From the NCBI GenBank assembly GCA_016708725.1, contig JADJFE010000014.1, positions 1-64,000 on the forward strand: a stretch of 64,000 nucleotides of DNA, read 5' to 3'. A model generated the notes under the pieces. The model had not been told where the DNA came from. It saw nothing but the letters and a program-made list of their open reading frames with translations, and made no database searches. Below are positions 21,375 to 29,852 of the stretch, piece by piece. A program made the translations under genes and the position numbers. Each line of letters opens with the position of its first letter. The first letter of the stretch is position 1. This DNA is from Candidatus Aalborgicola bjergmarkensis. GTDB taxonomy: Bacteria; Pseudomonadota; Gammaproteobacteria; Burkholderiales; Burkholderiaceae_C.

Positions 21375-23075
21375 TTAAAAAGTTTCCCAATCATCGACCA
21401 CGGTGGCTGGGGATGGCTTTTTTGGTGCTGCGGGCAGGCGTGCTTGGCTGCTGAGTTTGGCTGGAGCGGATGGGCGATGTGTTGTCGCTGGTTTGGACAG
21501 GGGATGACGCACTCCGGTTGTTTTGGTGTTGGACAAATTTCCCGTGGTAGCAGGAACATGACGGCCAAGATCGAACACGGCTACGGTTTGCACTAGCTCC
21601 TGAGCTTGCGATTTCAGGCTGCTGGCTGCAGCGGCCATTTCTTCTACCAGAGCCGCGTTTTGCTGGGTGGACTGATCCATGTGGGTAACGGCTTCGCTCA
21701 CTTTCACCACGCTCAGGCTTTGTTCGCTGCTGGCTGAACTGATCTCACCCATCAGGTCAGTGACACTGCGGATACTGCTTACAACTTCGGCCATGGTGGT
21801 TCCGGCAAGATCAACCAGTGTGGTGCCCTGTTCCACACGCTCCACACTGGCGTTAATCAGCGATTTTATTTCCTTGGCGGCATTCGCACTGCGCCCGGCC
21901 AGGCTACGCACTTCACTCGCCACCACCGCAAAGCCACGGCCTTGCTCACCAGCCCTTGCCGCCTCCACGGCCGCGTTCAGGGCGAGGATGTTGGTTTGAA
22001 AGGCGATCCCGTCAATGACACTGATGATGTCTGCGATTTTGCGGGACGACACATTGATGCCCTTCATGGTTTCCACCACCTTGGCCACCACTTCACCACC
22101 TTGTGCAGCCACGCTGCTGGCATTCATGGCCAACTGGTTGGCCTGGCCGGCTCTTTCGGCGGTTTGTTTGACGGCGGTGCTGAACTGCTCCATGGAGGCT
22201 GCGGTTTGCTCCAGCGCGCTGGCCTGGCTTTCGGTACGCGCCGAGAGGTCGTTGTTGCCTGATGCGATCTCGGCGCTGGCGGTAGAAACCCCCTCGGAGC
22301 CTTGGCGCACGCTGCTGACCACCTTGCTCAGGGATTGGCTCATGTTGGAAAGTGACTGCATCAGGCAGGACACTTCGTCGCTGCCATTTGTAGCTATGGC
22401 CTGGGTCAGATCGCCCTTGGCCACGGCATCGGCTATCGAGATGGCACGGTTCATGGAAGATGCAATACTGCGAATCAGCACAACGCCCATTACCAGGGCT
22501 ACAAGCGCCGCAAACAACGCCAATCCGATTGAAAAGCCGGCCAACATGTTGGATGCATCGATGGAATTTTTGTGTACTTCCTGGGCATTTATAGTGGCCG
22601 CATCCCTTTGCTGTATGAGTTTGGCCTTGAGTTGTCGCCAGGCTGGTGTTTCATCACGGTTGATCACATCGATGGCATTGCCATTGGTCTCAACCAGTGC
22701 CAGCACCTTGTCTTGCGCTGCGGCGTGGGCACTGCGCAATGGTGGCAATTGCTGCAAGGCAGACTCCAGAACACTGCCTTTGGCATTTTGTTGCACTTGC
22801 GCAAATGCTTTGTCGTAACTGACCTGGGCAGCCTTCAGATTTTCATAAGCCTTTGGATTTTTTGGGTCGAGAACCATGTTGCGCAAGGCCTGGCCCATCT
22901 GCAAACCCTGGGTGTACAGCTCATTGATGTCGCGTTCAACTGCCTGCCCCGTGTGAATGTAGTGTGCAAATTCATGCTGCACGTGCAGCAGCGCACTGAG
23001 GCTACAAAGTATGGCAATCAGGAACAAACTGGCCGAGGCCGTTGAAAACAGGGCAATTTTTGTACTGAATTTCAT
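21375..23075 (-). CDS. Methyl-accepting chemotaxis protein with a C-terminal tether
   Basis: 566 residues. Membrane helix near residues 8-30, four-helix periplasmic domain (about 31-185), second membrane helix (MLAGFSIGLALFAALVALVMGVVLI), HAMP, and signalling domain with the same IDGIAFQTNILALNAAVEAA hairpin as the 18791 gene. It differs in carrying a Pro/Lys-rich tail ending VVDDWETF, which fits a CheR/CheB-docking pentapeptide (xWExF). So this receptor can recruit the adaptation enzymes while its neighbour cannot. It is transcribed convergently with the upstream chemoreceptor block. Confidence 0.95.
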   Translation of the reverse strand: MKFSTKIALFSTASASLFLIAILCSLSALLHVQHEFAHYIHTGQAVERDINELYTQGLQMGQALRNMVLDPKNPKAYENLKAAQVSYDKAFAQVQQNAKGSVLESALQQLPPLRSAHAAAQDKVLALVETNGNAIDVINRDETPAWRQLKAKLIQQRDAATINAQEVHKNSIDASNMLAGFSIGLALFAALVALVMGVVLIRSIASSMNRAISIADAVAKGDLTQAIATNGSDEVSCLMQSLSNMSQSLSKVVSSVRQGSEGVSTASAEIASGNNDLSARTESQASALEQTAASMEQFSTAVKQTAERAGQANQLAMNASSVAAQGGEVVAKVVETMKGINVSSRKIADIISVIDGIAFQTNILALNAAVEAARAGEQGRGFAVVASEVRSLAGRSANAAKEIKSLINASVERVEQGTTLVDLAGTTMAEVVSSIRSVTDLMGEISSASSEQSLSVVKVSEAVTHMDQSTQQNAALVEEMAAAASSLKSQAQELVQTVAVFDLGRHVPATTGNLSNTKTTGVRHPLSKPATTHRPSAPAKLSSQARLPAAPKKPSPATVVDDWETF

Positions 23076-23269
23076 AATATCTCAAGTTAATACGTTGTTT
23101 GGGCGGGCGTGGTTCAAACCATGGAGGGCGTGCCAGCGTTGGCCGTGAAGGTGTACTGCTTGTCCAACAGACGAAACGGTACGTCGTGGTGGTGGTTCAC
23201 CACCTTGTCTTTTCCTACCCAGTGAAGCGTTGGCATGCGTTATTTTTTTCTTTAAGGTTCGATCTACAC

Positions 23270-23320
23270 TATCAAATTAATATCTGCCCCCGCTCTATCC
23301 ATGAGGGCTAGAGACAAATA
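23270..23320 (+). repeat. Dispersed palindromic repeat, copy 3
   Basis: ATCAAATTAATATCTGCCCC followed by CGCTCTATCCATGAGGGCTAG. It lies in the 249-base gap between the second chemoreceptor and mqsA, a gap that holds no gene. Confidence 0.65.
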
Positions 23321-23324
23321 ACAC

Positions 23325-23738
23325 CTATACAGTAGCATCATTGAGTTCAGCAAGTAGCTCAGGGTGCCGGTCGAGCAATCGAAATAAATGGATTACCGCT
23401 GCCACCGGCTTGGCTCGGCCCCGCTCATAGCGGGAGAAAGCATTTTTCCCGCCGCCCGCCAAGCGGGATGCGGCCATTTGCGTGAGTTTCAATTTTTTAC
23501 GAATACGCACCAGTTCAGCAGCCCCGGCGGCATCCACTTGGTCACGAAATGCCAGCCATGCAGTCTCTTCCTTGTCATCCGGCTCAACAAATCCATCTGT
23601 GCAATGGTCACAAAAAGCCCCACACGTTTCAGACGTGAACAGGTGCCCCTTGTATCTTTGCGAAATCGTCTTGACGCCGTCGTGCAACGTGCCCTCGGCG
23701 CACAGGGGGCAGACCTGACCATTCCATTTGCTTGCCAT
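23325..23738 (-). CDS. mqsA: MqsA-type antitoxin and repressor
   Basis: 137 residues, close to the usual 131. The N-terminus has two CxxC zinc pairs (CPLC near residue 10 and CDHC near residue 44), and the C-terminal half is an Xre-like helix-turn-helix (LKLTQMAASRLAGGGKNAFSRYERGRAKP). This is the MqsA/YgiT architecture: the zinc domain binds the MqsR toxin and the helix-turn-helix binds operator DNA. The start ATG 23738 is one base after the mqsR stop, with AAGGAG upstream inside mqsR. The toxin-first order is characteristic of mqsRA. Confidence 0.9.
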   Translation of the reverse strand: MASKWNGQVCPLCAEGTLHDGVKTISQRYKGHLFTSETCGAFCDHCTDGFVEPDDKEETAWLAFRDQVDAAGAAELVRIRKKLKLTQMAASRLAGGGKNAFSRYERGRAKPVAAVIHLFRLLDRHPELLAELNDATV

Positions 23739-23739
23739 G

Positions 23740-24039
23740 TCACAACTCCTTGAACGAAATCACAAAGTATTCACCTGAGCGCTGGAACTTCACATAAAGC
23801 CTTGAACCGTTCCAATCGCCGTGATAGACATCCTGCCAAATTTGGTGGCTGGCATGTGTAGTCATGCTTTTATGGAAGTTCTTGCGGGTAAGCGCCTGAA
23901 CCACATCCAACGCATCAACCAAGGCCATGCCAGCATCCCGGATACCTGAACGGGCTGAAACCGTCAGATTCATATCCGAAACGGTTTTCATCTGGACTTG
24001 AATTTCAGCCAGAACGTAATGCGGCGTACCTTTCTCCAC
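23740..24039 (-). CDS. mqsR: MqsR-type mRNA interferase toxin
   Basis: 99 residues from a GTG start at 24039, which gives the family-typical N-terminus (V)EKGTPHYVLAEIQ and the family length (98 in E. coli). The C-terminal part FHKSMTTHASHQIWQDVYHG, then YVKFQRSGEYFVISFKEL, matches MqsR, including the conserved Lys, Tyr and Arg/Lys residues of this RelE-fold RNase. MqsR cleaves mRNA, mainly at GCU in E. coli. It lies upstream of mqsA in a two-gene operon and is intact. Confidence 0.9.
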   Translation of the reverse strand: MEKGTPHYVLAEIQVQMKTVSDMNLTVSARSGIRDAGMALVDALDVVQALTRKNFHKSMTTHASHQIWQDVYHGDWNGSRLYVKFQRSGEYFVISFKEL

Positions 24040-24049
24040 ACCCAAATAT

Positions 24050-24062
24050 ACCCTGATAGGGG
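24050..24062 (-). promoter_or_regulatory. Candidate MqsA operator
   Basis: ACCCTGATAGGGG contains the palindrome CCCT-GAT-AGGG (24051-24061), about 11 bases upstream of the mqsR start. In E. coli MqsA binds palindromes of the AACCT-N-AGGTT type in its own promoter, and this resembles a diverged form. It also sits between mqsR and the 3' end of glpK. Confidence 0.45.
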
Positions 24063-24074
24063 AATTATGTACCC

Positions 24075-25592
24075 TCAAACCGCCGTAGTCTGCCGCACGG
24101 CATGCTCCCACTCGGCCATGCGGGCTTGCGCCTTGTCGCGCGCCAGCATGGGCCAGAAGGTGCGTTCGCTGCGCCATTGGGCGCTGAGTTCTTCCGTGCT
24201 GGCGTATAAACCCACGCCAAGTCCCGCCAGATAGGCCGCGCCCAGGGCCGTGGTTTCGATGACGGCGGGGCGCACCACCGGGATGCCCAGAAGATCGGCC
24301 TGAATCTGCATCAGCAGGTCGTTGGCGCAGGCACCGCCGTCCACGCGCAGTTCGTTGACCTTGGCCGAACCCAGCGCCAGCGCATCGCGGCTCATGGCAT
24401 CGAGCAGCGCAGCACTCTGGAACGCGATGCTCTCCAGCGCCGCGCGTGCGATGTGCGCCGCAGTGGTGCCGCGTGTGATGCCGGTGATGGTGCCGCGTGC
24501 GTGCGGGTTCCAGTACGGCGCGCCCAACCCGGTAAAGGCGGGCACCAGCACCACGCCGCCCGCATCGGGCACGCTTTGCGCCAGGGCCTGGATTTCGGCG
24601 CTGGAGCGGATGGCGTTGAGGCCGTCGCGCAGCCACTGCACCACGGCGCCACCCACAAATACGCTGCCTTCGACGGCAAATTCCGCGCGCGCGCTGACCT
24701 GTGCCGCGCTGGTGGTCAGCAGCCCGTTGCGCGAGAGTTGGAAATTTTCGCCGGTGTGGAGCAGCATGAAGCAGCCCGTGCCGTAGGTGTTCTTGGCCAT
24801 GCCCGCGCTAAAGCAAGCCTGCCCGAAGAGTGCGCTTTGCTGGTCGCCCGCAACGCCGCCAATCGGAATGGCAGCACCGAGCAAATCGGCCTGGGTCTGG
24901 CCAAAGTCGGCGCTGGAGGGCAGCACACGCGGCATCATGGAATCCGGAATGTCGAGCAGTTGCATCAACGCGGAATCCCATTGGTTGCTGTGCACGTTCA
25001 GCAGCATGGTGCGCGCGGCATTGCTCACGTCGGTGGCGTGCACGGCCTTGGCGCGCGTGCTGTCCTGGTAGCCACCCGTGAGTTGCCAGATCAGCCAGCT
25101 GTCGATGGTGCCAAACAGCAAATCCCCCGCAGCAGCCAGGGCGCGGGCGTTGGGCACATTGTCCAGAATCCATTGCAGCTTGGTGCCCGAAAAATAGGCA
25201 TCGACCAGCAATCCGGTCTTGGCCTGGATCATCTCGGCCTTGCCCTCGGCGCGCAGCCGGGCGCAGGAAGGCTCGGCCCGGCGGTCCTGCCAGACGATGG
25301 CGTTGTGTATCGGCTGGCCGGTTCTGCGGTTCCAGACCACCGTGGTTTCGCGCTGGTTGGTGATGCCAACGGCGCCGATGTCGCGCGCGCTCAACCCCGC
25401 CTTGGCCAACACGGTGCGGGCCGTCTCCATCTGGGTGCGCCAGATGACCATCGGGTCGTGTTCCACCCAACCCGGTTGCGGATAAATCTGGGGCAATTCC
25501 AATTGGGACATGGCAACGATTTGCCCCTGGCGGTCAAAGATGATGCTGCGGGAACTGGAGGTACCCTGGTCAAGGGCTAGCAGGTAGGTCAT
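24075..25592 (-). CDS. glpK: Glycerol kinase
   Basis: 505 residues from ATG 25592 (AGGAGACTTCACC upstream), the family length. It phosphorylates glycerol to glycerol-3-phosphate with ATP. N-terminal LLALDQGTSSSRSIIFD is the first FGGY-kinase phosphate motif. VGITNQRETTVVW, WQDRR and the C-terminal PAFTGLGAPYWNPHARG and ELRVDGGACANDLLMQ are GlpK signatures. No glpF or glpD is adjacent; upstream is the PglL-like gene, so glpK stands alone here. Confidence 0.97.
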   Translation of the reverse strand: MTYLLALDQGTSSSRSIIFDRQGQIVAMSQLELPQIYPQPGWVEHDPMVIWRTQMETARTVLAKAGLSARDIGAVGITNQRETTVVWNRRTGQPIHNAIVWQDRRAEPSCARLRAEGKAEMIQAKTGLLVDAYFSGTKLQWILDNVPNARALAAAGDLLFGTIDSWLIWQLTGGYQDSTRAKAVHATDVSNAARTMLLNVHSNQWDSALMQLLDIPDSMMPRVLPSSADFGQTQADLLGAAIPIGGVAGDQQSALFGQACFSAGMAKNTYGTGCFMLLHTGENFQLSRNGLLTTSAAQVSARAEFAVEGSVFVGGAVVQWLRDGLNAIRSSAEIQALAQSVPDAGGVVLVPAFTGLGAPYWNPHARGTITGITRGTTAAHIARAALESIAFQSAALLDAMSRDALALGSAKVNELRVDGGACANDLLMQIQADLLGIPVVRPAVIETTALGAAYLAGLGVGLYASTEELSAQWRSERTFWPMLARDKAQARMAEWEHAVRQTTAV

Positions 25593-25650
25593 GGTGAAGT
25601 CTCCTGAGGTGGAAAAATGCACGTAAGCATAAGGCAAGCATCGGCAAGCA

Positions 25651-27249
25651 TCAGGGCAAAGCGGCACTATTTGCAGGATTAGCCCACTGTGCATGCTGCT
25701 GGGGAAAGGCCGCACGAAAGCGTTGCAGGAAAAACAGCGCTTCCTCATCCTGTTTGAGCAGCACGGCGCTTTCTATCAATTTCTCGACAACCCTGGGCTC
25801 GGGAGAAAAGTGCAACAAGTCCTGCGCCAGGGCATGGAGATACTGCGCATTGCCAGAGGTGACGGGGGTGGTCGTGAGTTCGGCAAAGCGTACCTGATTC
25901 TGGAAAAACCAGGTGTTGCGCACCTTGTTCAAGGTGTCGCTGCGGTACGCCTCTGCACGCATGGACGGAGACTGGTATATCTGGGAGATGCGCCAGTAAT
26001 CCCAGCCGACATAGGCCAGGAATGATATAAAAACAATAGCTGCTTGCGCTTGTCTGGCGTGCGCTGGCGACCAAAATGCATCTGAAAAGTATTGCCGCTG
26101 CAACGGTTTGTGCCACAACAGCCACAGGCACAGGCCCACGGCGATCTGAAAGGGTCCGTACCACAGGGGATATTCCACCAGGCTGTGCAAGCCCACCACC
26201 GCCAGCACGCCCCAGGCCAGCTGGCGGCTAGCATCCCGTTCGCGCCAGGGACGTGCGCGCCATACCAGCCAGGCCAGTGCGCCGCATGCCGCCAGCGCAA
26301 GCGGGATACCCAACTCCACAGCCAGGTGCAATGGCAGGTTGTGCGCGTTGTCCAGGATGTCACAAAAACGCGCGCCGGGGTAAAGGGTGACGAAATGGGC
26401 GTAATCCAGCTCACCCCAGCCCCAGCCCAGCCAGGGCCTTTGGGCAATCAGATACAGCACGTTGGACCACAACAGGCGCCGCCCGCCACAGCCTTCGTCG
26501 TCCCGGAATCGCCCCAGCAAGCCATCGCTGCGAAAACCCGTTGTCGCTTCCAGTAGTACAGGCAAACCCCAGGTGGCCGCCAGATAACAACCCAGGGCCG
26601 CCAAAGCAAGCAATGCGCTGCGTCGTCTGTGTGCGCCAGACAGGTCAATTGCACCTGCAGCAGATTTTTCCTGCTCGGCGCGCCACCACCACAGCAGCGC
26701 CAGAATGGCCACCAGCCACCATTGCAGCCACCCCGTGCGCGAGCCGCTGGCCGCGTTGCCCAGCGCCAGCAAGAGAACGCCCCCCAGCCCCAGCACCCAG
26801 CGCAGGGGCCAGGGAGAGCGCACGTCCAGGTCATCCAGATCGTTTGGATCATCACGGGTTAGCTGGCAGATCAGCGCCAGCAGTCCGATGCTGGTGAGTG
26901 TGGCAAACTGGTTGCGCTGGCGCAAGTTGGCATAGGCATCGCCTATATCGGCATGGTTGACCCACCCGCTCAAGAGATGGGCATAGCCAAAATACTGCAG
27001 CAAAGCTATTGCAGCGGAAAGCAAGGCTGCCACCCACCAGGCAACCACCACGACCCGCTGTGTCAGCCCGAAGCGCAGCGCCCAGACCAGACTGGCGCAA
27101 CCAGCGCATAGCAGCCATGGAATAGCCGCAGGCATGGGGCCACTACTCCAGGGATTGAGCCATGGAAAGACCAGCAGCACCCCCAGCATCCCGGCAACCA
27201 GGGTGTTGACCGCGTGTACGTTGCTACTGGCGCTATTTTTCCACGCCAT
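25651..27249 (-). CDS. PglL/Wzy-type O-oligosaccharyltransferase or O-antigen ligase-like membrane protein
   Basis: 532 residues from ATG 27249 (AAGGAAA about 10 bases upstream), overlapping the 3' end of the caspase-MORN gene by 17 nt. About ten or more membrane helices. The Wzy_C-type loop reads GWGWGELDYAHF, then DNAHNLPLHLAVELGIP, followed by HSLVEYPLWYGPFQ, the pattern of PglL-like enzymes that transfer glycans to proteins (pilin) or lipid A. The soluble C-terminal tail is helical, as in PglL_A-type ligases. A dispersed repeat copy (26029-26075) lies inside the gene, in a membrane-helix region, without breaking the frame. Confidence 0.75.
   Translation of the reverse strand: MAWKNSASSNVHAVNTLVAGMLGVLLVFPWLNPWSSGPMPAAIPWLLCAGCASLVWALRFGLTQRVVVVAWWVAALLSAAIALLQYFGYAHLLSGWVNHADIGDAYANLRQRNQFATLTSIGLLALICQLTRDDPNDLDDLDVRSPWPLRWVLGLGGVLLLALGNAASGSRTGWLQWWLVAILALLWWWRAEQEKSAAGAIDLSGAHRRRSALLALAALGCYLAATWGLPVLLEATTGFRSDGLLGRFRDDEGCGGRRLLWSNVLYLIAQRPWLGWGWGELDYAHFVTLYPGARFCDILDNAHNLPLHLAVELGIPLALAACGALAWLVWRARPWRERDASRQLAWGVLAVVGLHSLVEYPLWYGPFQIAVGLCLWLLWHKPLQRQYFSDAFWSPAHARQAQAAIVFISFLAYVGWDYWRISQIYQSPSMRAEAYRSDTLNKVRNTWFFQNQVRFAELTTTPVTSGNAQYLHALAQDLLHFSPEPRVVEKLIESAVLLKQDEEALFFLQRFRAAFPQQHAQWANPANSAALP
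26029..26075 (+). repeat. Dispersed palindromic repeat, copy 4, inside the PglL-like gene
   Basis: ATAAAAACAATAGCTGCTTG, then CGCTTGTCTGGCGTGCGCTGG. It is inside coding sequence (gene on the minus strand) and is translated in frame through a hydrophobic segment (QAQAAIVFISFLAYVG). Confidence 0.65.
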
Positions 27250-29137
27250 TGACGAATGTGATTTCCTTGATCTGGCCACTGGCAAAGTGGTACACGCCCT
27301 TGCCGTGCCGCACGCCGTTGGCAAATACCCCGACGTAGCGGTCACCACTGGCATAAAAGTGGGTACCCATGCCCGACTGGACGCCATCCTTGAACTCGCC
27401 TTCGTAGCGGTCCTGGTTGGCAAAATAGTGAATGCCGCGCCCGTCCTTGGTGTTGTTGCGGAACTCGCCTTCGTAGCGGTCGCCACCCGCCAGGCTCAGT
27501 TTGCCCTTGCCGCTGAACATATTCTGCACAAACTCCCCTTCATAGCGGTCGCCATTGGCGTACTGGTAGCTGCCCATGCCCTGCTTGGCGCCCTGGACAA
27601 AATTGCCGTCGTAACGGTCGCCGCTGATATAGATAAACGAACCTTTGCCATCAAACAGGTTGTCGCGGAAGTTGCCCTCAAAGCGATCCCCGTTGGCAAA
27701 GGTATGCACGCCCGGCCCTTGCTGGATGGCGCGCACGAACTGGCCCTCAAAGCGGTCGCCATTGGCATAGAACTTGGTGCCCTTACCATGGAAAAGGTTG
27801 TCCGCAAATTCTCCTTCGTAGCGGTCGCCGCCGGCAAAAATGTAGACGCCCTTGCCGGAACGCACAACACCAATCACCTCACCTTCGTAGCGATCCCCGT
27901 TGGATAAAGTGACCTTGGTGCGGCTTTTTGTAGCGGAGGGCTGTGCAACAGCAGGAACAGCGGGAGCGGCGGGTGGTGTGACAACGGCGGGAGCAACTGG
28001 CGGCGGTGTCGGCGTTGCAGGCAGCGTCGGCGCTACAGGCGTTGTGCTGGGCGCAGGCACTGGTGCAGGCGGGGCTGGTTTGGGCTCCGCAGCGGGACCA
28101 GGCGTGCTTGGAGGGCTGGGTGGACTGGAAGGACCTGGCGCTGCGCTAGGTTTGGAGCGCAGCCGCACGATATGCGCGCGCGCCAGTCCCGCATAGCGGC
28201 CAGAAGGGTAGACCGCCAGATAGGCTTCATAGCCCTCAATGTTGTCAGGTTCTTTGGTATCTTCCCAGAATTTATCCTCGCGTACAGCCTCGGATGGCGC
28301 AGTACCAGTAGCAGCGCCATCAACCACAACCGGCGCTGCTGGGGTGATTGTGACCGGGCCAAAGAAATAGAAATTGCCCGAAGCCTCGTTGATGACGTAG
28401 GGGCGCTGCGTATGGCTGACGGTAGCGGCCAGTTTTTCAACCGAGGTGCGTACATCCAGCGCAATCGCTTCCACGCTGACGCCGGGTTTGCGCATGCGGG
28501 CAATAAATTCGCGGGTGAAGACACCATTCGGGTTGGGGTCATCATCGCTGAGGCTATCCAGTGCCTGCTGCCCGCGCCCGGCAGAGAAAATGACCATCTG
28601 CCCCTTGGCCACATCCGGTGGCACCAGCCCCCTCGCAGCACCAATGGTGCGCCCGCGCGAGCGTAAAGGGTTGTCGCGACACGCATCGACCACAACCAGA
28701 CTGAACTGCGGCTTGGCTTTTTCCAGCTCCTCCAGCAAGGCATTGACCGGGTAGGAAGTTTTTTCGACCTGGGATTCGGTTTCACCTTCAATGTCGGTCG
28801 GCAAGAGATAGCTGCCGGTCTTGGTTTGCACCCCGTGACCAGCGTAGAAAAACGCCACCTCATCGCCGCCGGCAATCCGGTCGTAAAAAGTTTCAAAAAC
28901 GCGCACCAGGCTTTTGAAATTCAGATCACGGTACTTCATGACCTCAAACCCGGCAGCCTGAAGCTCGCGGGCCATGGCTTCGGCATCGTTACCAGCCTTG
29001 TCCAGTTTTTTCACCTGCAGGTAGTTATCGTTGCCAATCACCAGGGCCACGCGCTTGGCGTGCGCGGGCACGGCCAATACGCAACAAAAGCACAAGGCCG
29101 CAACCTGCCATAACACACGAATACACATTTCCATCAA
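27233..29137 (-). CDS. Secreted caspase-like (C14) protein with MORN repeats
   Basis: 634 residues. A Sec signal peptide (about 1-27) is followed by a peptidase C14/metacaspase-like domain (about 28-260) with the catalytic dyad His101 (FFYAGHG) and Cys153 (VVVDACRDNP). A Pro/Ala-rich linker (about 330-405) leads to nine MORN repeats of exactly 23 residues (412-618), each beginning near GDRYEGE, and a partial tenth. MORN repeats commonly mediate lipid or protein contacts. The caspase domain is likely a protease or protein-interaction module in the periplasm. The stop overlaps the PglL-like start by 17 nt, so the two are translationally linked. Confidence 0.85.
   Translation of the reverse strand: MMEMCIRVLWQVAALCFCCVLAVPAHAKRVALVIGNDNYLQVKKLDKAGNDAEAMARELQAAGFEVMKYRDLNFKSLVRVFETFYDRIAGGDEVAFFYAGHGVQTKTGSYLLPTDIEGETESQVEKTSYPVNALLEELEKAKPQFSLVVVDACRDNPLRSRGRTIGAARGLVPPDVAKGQMVIFSAGRGQQALDSLSDDDPNPNGVFTREFIARMRKPGVSVEAIALDVRTSVEKLAATVSHTQRPYVINEASGNFYFFGPVTITPAAPVVVDGAATGTAPSEAVREDKFWEDTKEPDNIEGYEAYLAVYPSGRYAGLARAHIVRLRSKPSAAPGPSSPPSPPSTPGPAAEPKPAPPAPVPAPSTTPVAPTLPATPTPPPVAPAVVTPPAAPAVPAVAQPSATKSRTKVTLSNGDRYEGEVIGVVRSGKGVYIFAGGDRYEGEFADNLFHGKGTKFYANGDRFEGQFVRAIQQGPGVHTFANGDRFEGNFRDNLFDGKGSFIYISGDRYDGNFVQGAKQGMGSYQYANGDRYEGEFVQNMFSGKGKLSLAGGDRYEGEFRNNTKDGRGIHYFANQDRYEGEFKDGVQSGMGTHFYASGDRYVGVFANGVRHGKGVYHFASGQIKEITFVNGVEK
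27284..27904 (-). repeat. Nine tandem 69-bp units encoding MORN repeats
   Basis: Each unit encodes 23 residues with the pattern GDRYEGEF...G.G.Y.(F/Y)AN. The register is constant over nine units (621 bp), so the array is expected to be prone to unit gain or loss by slippage or recombination. A partial tenth unit follows up to the stop codon. Confidence 0.8.
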
Positions 29138-29171
29138 TAACTAACCCAAAAAGCCGCGTACCCATCAACCA

Positions 29172-29705
29172 TCAATCCAGGGAAACTGGCCATACAAAAG
29201 GGCGTGCGGTGAAGGGCCACAATAATGGGGGGCCCGGAATTTCGGCCTTGGGTGGCAATGGGAGATAAGCCCGGGCCTCCCTGGGCGTCATGCCAAAAAC
29301 CATGCTGGCAAGACCCGTGTTGCCCTCACCGTAACCGTAGCCACGGGTGTCTCCGATCAAGGTGACACGCAATTCGGCCATTGCACCGTCGTTGCAGCGC
29401 AAGTCAACCACACCCGCCGTGGTGGCAGTGTAACGCAAACGCCCCACACAACTCGTCAGGACGGGGCCGCTGCCATCGGCTCTGGCCGCTGCGTCTGCGG
29501 GCGGCGGGTCCGCGCGTAACGTGGCTAGCCCCGTGCGGTCGGGCGACAGCACGAGTTCACCGCGCACCAGCTGTTCGTTCACCACCGCCTGGGCAGGCAC
29601 CGCCGTGGACAGCGCCAGCGAGCTGGCTTCATTCACCAAGGCGCAGCCACCAAGGCTCCACGCGACTATCGTGACCCATGCACTACGCAACATCCTTGTG
29701 TTCAT
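29172..29705 (-). CDS. Hypothetical lipoprotein
   Basis: 177 residues from ATG 29705, chosen over an upstream in-frame start because the chain then begins MNTRMLRSAWVTIVAWSLGGC, a lipoprotein signal with lipobox LGGC (Cys21). The mature part has a short Ala/Pro-rich stretch, two further Cys (SCVGRLRY and LRCND) and a C-terminal YLPLPPK region. No domain recognised. It lies upstream of and on the same strand as the caspase-MORN gene (35 nt gap), so it may be an envelope partner of that protein. Confidence 0.65.
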   Translation of the reverse strand: MNTRMLRSAWVTIVAWSLGGCALVNEASSLALSTAVPAQAVVNEQLVRGELVLSPDRTGLATLRADPPPADAAARADGSGPVLTSCVGRLRYTATTAGVVDLRCNDGAMAELRVTLIGDTRGYGYGEGNTGLASMVFGMTPREARAYLPLPPKAEIPGPPLLWPFTARPFVWPVSLD

Positions 29706-29852
29706 CCAACAACCCCTTTTTTCGACCGGCACAGCATGTTAGAGCGTCTTTGCGCCTGGCTAAAGCCCCATAAAGCGGTCGTTTCATCCCCAAAACCGGG
29801 CGATTGATGCAAGGGTTGCTGCTAGCACCTGTAGCGCTTTTATACTGCGGCC

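Noticed and set aside
25651..27486. Start of the PglL-like gene at 27486
   Set aside because: The first roughly 79 residues would be antisense-free but lie wholly within the MORN gene in another frame and are low complexity; ATG 27249 has a ribosome-binding site and gives a natural membrane start.
27134..27907. A repeat-rich plus-strand frame opposite the MORN array
   Set aside because: Its regularity is just the complement of the 69-bp MORN repeats.
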